Assembly (NCBI GenBank): GCA_003540955.1
Contig: DPMX01000296.1
Span: 6,455 to 14,432 of the forward strand
Length of the DNA: 7,978 nt
Direction: 5' to 3'
Source of the DNA: Gammaproteobacteria bacterium
Lineage (GTDB): Bacteria; Pseudomonadota; Gammaproteobacteria; Ga0077536
A model generated the notes under the pieces. The model was not told the origin of the DNA and searched no databases. It saw only the letters and a program-made list of their open reading frames with translations. This document shows, in pieces, positions 6,206 to 7,978 of this stretch (positions are counted from its first letter, which is position 1; each line of letters opens with the position of its first letter). Both the position numbers and the translations under genes were made by a program.

Positions 6206-6709
6206 TTACTCACCGTCAAGTAGGCCGAACAAACCAGCGAAGGCCGATACGACAGTTCGTGCGCGAATTCTTCGCCGGTCACCTTCAAAACACATCATCT
6301 GACTAACCGGGTCCTTGCCTTTTGTGCACCAACCGAACCATACCGTACCGACCGGCTTGTCCAGAGTACCGCCTTCCGGTCCGGCGATCCCCGTAACGGC
6401 AACGGCTATCTCGACCTTGGCAGCAACCAGTGCACCGTATGCCATTTCTCTGGCGACCTCAGCACTTACAGCACCGTACGTCTCAATAGTCGATTCGGCA
6501 ACCCCAAGAACCTCAACCTTAGAACGGTTGGAGTACGTCACGAAACCGCGATCGAACCAAGCAGAACTACCAGCGATTGCAGTCGCTGTTTGTGCAACCC
6601 AACCGCCAGTGCACGATTCGGCTGTAACCAATGACCATCCTTTTTGGATTAATTGGTCACCCAAGCGCTGTGCCTGAGATTCAAGTTGCTCTTGTTCAAA
6701 TTCAATCAT
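6206..6709 (-). CDS. pncC: Nicotinamide-nucleotide amidohydrolase (CinA C-terminal domain type)
   Basis: Encodes a 167-residue stand-alone CinA C-terminal domain protein. Such enzymes deamidate nicotinamide mononucleotide to nicotinate mononucleotide, salvaging the NMN released by NAD-dependent DNA ligase. Conserved blocks are TAESCTGGWVA (29-39; the serine is the presumed catalytic residue), IAGSSAWFDRGFVTYSN (45-61), GAVSAEVAREMA (79-90), TGIAGPEGG (106-114) and KPVGTVWFG (118-126), then CFEGDRRRIR. It closely resembles the E. coli PncC/YgaD sequence. The N-terminal molybdopterin-binding-like domain of long CinA is absent. The frame stays open upstream to 6865, but that part reads through tadA in another phase, so I chose the ATG at 6709, four bases after the tadA stop. 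Its RBS is weak, suggesting translational coupling to tadA. It lies upstream of recA, as cinA-type genes often do. Confidence 0.95.
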   Translation of the reverse strand: MIEFEQEQLESQAQRLGDQLIQKGWSLVTAESCTGGWVAQTATAIAGSSAWFDRGFVTYSNRSKVEVLGVAESTIETYGAVSAEVAREMAYGALVAAKVEIAVAVTGIAGPEGGTLDKPVGTVWFGWCTKGKDPVSQMMCFEGDRRRIRARTVVSAFAGLFGLLDGE

Positions 6710-6713
6710 AACT

Positions 6714-7160
6714 TCAACGCCGTTCACGGAAGAAATCTTGCAGTTGTGCCGCGCATTGATGCTCCAAAACTCCTCCTTTAACTTCGATCCGGTGATTAAA
6801 TCGAGGTTGGTCGAGCACGTCGATAACACTTCCAGCTGCACCAGAATTTGGGTCAAACGCGCCAAAAACTAATCTTCGAATACGTGCGTGTAACATCGCT
6901 CCGCTGCACATTGCACAAGGTTCTAGGGTAACGTAAAGATCCGCATCATCAAGTCGATAATTCCTTTGAGATAGTGCCGCTGCGCGTAGCGCGATAATTT
7001 CTGCATGGGCGGTCGGATCGACATCTTTAATAGGACAGTTGAATGCCTCACCAATAATCTCACCACCGGACACTACAACCGCTCCGACGGGCACTTCTCC
7101 CGCCACGGCGCCGGCTTTAGCCTGTAACAGGGCTTGCCCCATCCATTTTTCGTCTTCCAT
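6714..7160 (-). CDS. tadA: tRNA-specific adenosine deaminase TadA
   Basis: Encodes a 148-residue zinc deaminase that converts adenosine 34 of tRNA-Arg(ACG) to inosine, allowing CGU, CGC and CGA to be read. The cytidine/deoxycytidylate deaminase fold shows EVPVGAVVV (22-30), the HAE motif (His52 zinc ligand, Glu54 proton shuttle) and PCAMC (Cys82 and Cys85 zinc ligands). It continues with the TadA-type regions DPTAHAEI, NYRL, LYVTLEP, GAAGSVIDVL and FNHRIEVKGGVL, and ends in FFRERR. It aligns well with E. coli TadA, with a shorter C-terminal tail. The start ATG at 7160 gives the family N-terminus; the RBS is poor. It follows the hydantoinase gene by 36 bp and is four bases from pncC. Confidence 0.97.
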   Translation of the reverse strand: MEDEKWMGQALLQAKAGAVAGEVPVGAVVVSGGEIIGEAFNCPIKDVDPTAHAEIIALRAAALSQRNYRLDDADLYVTLEPCAMCSGAMLHARIRRLVFGAFDPNSGAAGSVIDVLDQPRFNHRIEVKGGVLEHQCAAQLQDFFRERR

Positions 7161-7196
7161 GCGCGTCGATTAACTTTGTAAAACCGCCGTTAGAGT

Positions 7197-7978
7197 CTAC
7201 CTTCCACTATAAGCAGCGCTGATTTTGCCATTTTTGAGATCAGCATTAGTGAGGCTTTGATCGCGTTCCGCCAAGTTGCCAAACCCGCCGCCGCCTGCAG
7301 TCTCAATCGTTAGCCGGTCCCCAGGCGATAGCAAAAATACGTCTTTCGACGGGACGGTTTCCGAATAGCCGTCTGCACGATAAATAGTGGCACATGCCAA
7401 GGCGCCTGGTTCACCGCCTTGAGAACCATCTGCCGGTGAGTTATGGCGCTCCCCGCGATAAGTCACAGTGACATCACCACGGAGCACCTCATATTCGCGA
7501 ATACAGCCAAGACCTCCACGATGTTTTCCCGCACCACCAGAATCCGGTCGTAAACTGAAGCGGTTAATCCGAACGGGCACATCCATTTCAAGAGCCTCGA
7601 CTGGCAAATTCATACAATTCGTAGCGTCGGTTTCGATCATGTCGACACCGTCACTGCGGTAACCGGCACCGCTACCGCTCGCAACAATATCACCTACGAC
7701 GTAATTTTCGCCGTTCCCGCGGATACCTCCCAGCATGAGTATCAGAAGCTCGTTGCCTGAATCTGCCGGAACCTTTTCAGGTAACACTTCTTTTAAAGCG
7801 CCAAGAACGCAGGACGAGACCCGTTTGATAGTCGCCGTTCTTGCATTTACCGGTGCAGGCTCCTGTGGATTAACAATGCTACCCTTAGGAAGAGTGAGTT
7901 TGAGTGGCCTAAAACAGCCACCGTTGGTCGGTATATCGGGGTCGGTGATGGCGCGCAGGACAAAACAGGTAGCCGCAG
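7197..7978 (-). CDS. Hydantoinase B / oxoprolinase family protein, C-terminal part
   Basis: This frame remains open to the window edge (about 259 residues) and is the C-terminal half of a HyuB-type subunit (whole proteins are usually 500-600 residues). HyuB partners HyuA in ATP-dependent hydrolysis of N-methylhydantoin or 5-oxoproline. Related subunits occur in acetone- and acetophenone-carboxylases, so the substrate is unknown. Recognisable parts are DPDIPTNGGCFRPL near the fragment start, NPQEPAPVNARTATIKR, EALEMDVPVRINRFSLRPDSGGAGKHRGG-like residues in the middle, and GGGGFGN near the C-terminus. The sequence beginning at 7787 (GTG) is merely internal. HyuA is not in the window. It lies 36 bp before tadA; no terminator is evident between them. 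Confidence 0.93.
   Translation of the reverse strand, partial: AATCFVLRAITDPDIPTNGGCFRPLKLTLPKGSIVNPQEPAPVNARTATIKRVSSCVLGALKEVLPEKVPADSGNELLILMLGGIRGNGENYVVGDIVASGSGAGYRSDGVDMIETDATNCMNLPVEALEMDVPVRINRFSLRPDSGGAGKHRGGLGCIREYEVLRGDVTVTYRGERHNSPADGSQGGEPGALACATIYRADGYSETVPSKDVFLLSPGDRLTIETAGGGGFGNLAERDQSLTNADLKNGKISAAYSGR

Noticed and set aside
6710..6865. N-terminal extension of the pncC frame to 6865
   Set aside because: It lies inside tadA in another phase, shows no CinA similarity, and the family N-terminus fits the ATG at 6709.

Overview
The window is a conserved housekeeping block from a gammaproteobacterium. Every gene lies on the minus strand, so transcription runs from position 7978 towards position 1. 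In that direction the order is: a hydantoinase B-type gene (only the 3' part is in the window), tadA, pncC (the CinA C-terminal-type amidohydrolase), recA, recX, alaS, lysC, csrA, and the first 27 bases of a tRNA-Ser. The series recA-recX-alaS-lysC-csrA-tRNA-Ser is typical of Pseudomonas-like and many marine gammaproteobacteria; in enterics lysC is absent from this position. The proteins look full length and intact, with no mobile element, CRISPR array or broken gene. Species cannot be named from the sequence.

Right part (6206-7978): the hydantoinase fragment ends 36 bp before tadA, and tadA ends 4 bp before pncC, so these three are probably co-transcribed. They cover amide/hydantoin metabolism, tRNA-Arg wobble inosine formation and NAD salvage. 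Middle (4424-6205): a 265-bp gap carries a good sigma-70-type promoter for recA. No recognisable LexA operator accompanies it, although a short dyad sits on the predicted start site. recA begins with GTG. recX overlaps its stop codon and appears to use a CTG start behind a perfect Shine-Dalgarno sequence. alaS follows after 41 bp of recX tail and spacer.

Left part (1-1774): lysC encodes a feedback-regulated aspartate kinase with two C-terminal ACT domains. An internal ATG behind a strong ribosome binding site probably yields a separate beta subunit, as known for alpha2beta2 aspartokinases. csrA follows after a 169-bp leader with several GGA motifs that CsrA itself might bind, then tRNA-Ser. 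I found no evidence of a novel system. The points of interest are translational and regulatory details: the recX start, the lysC internal start, the apparent lack of a LexA box, and the csrA leader.
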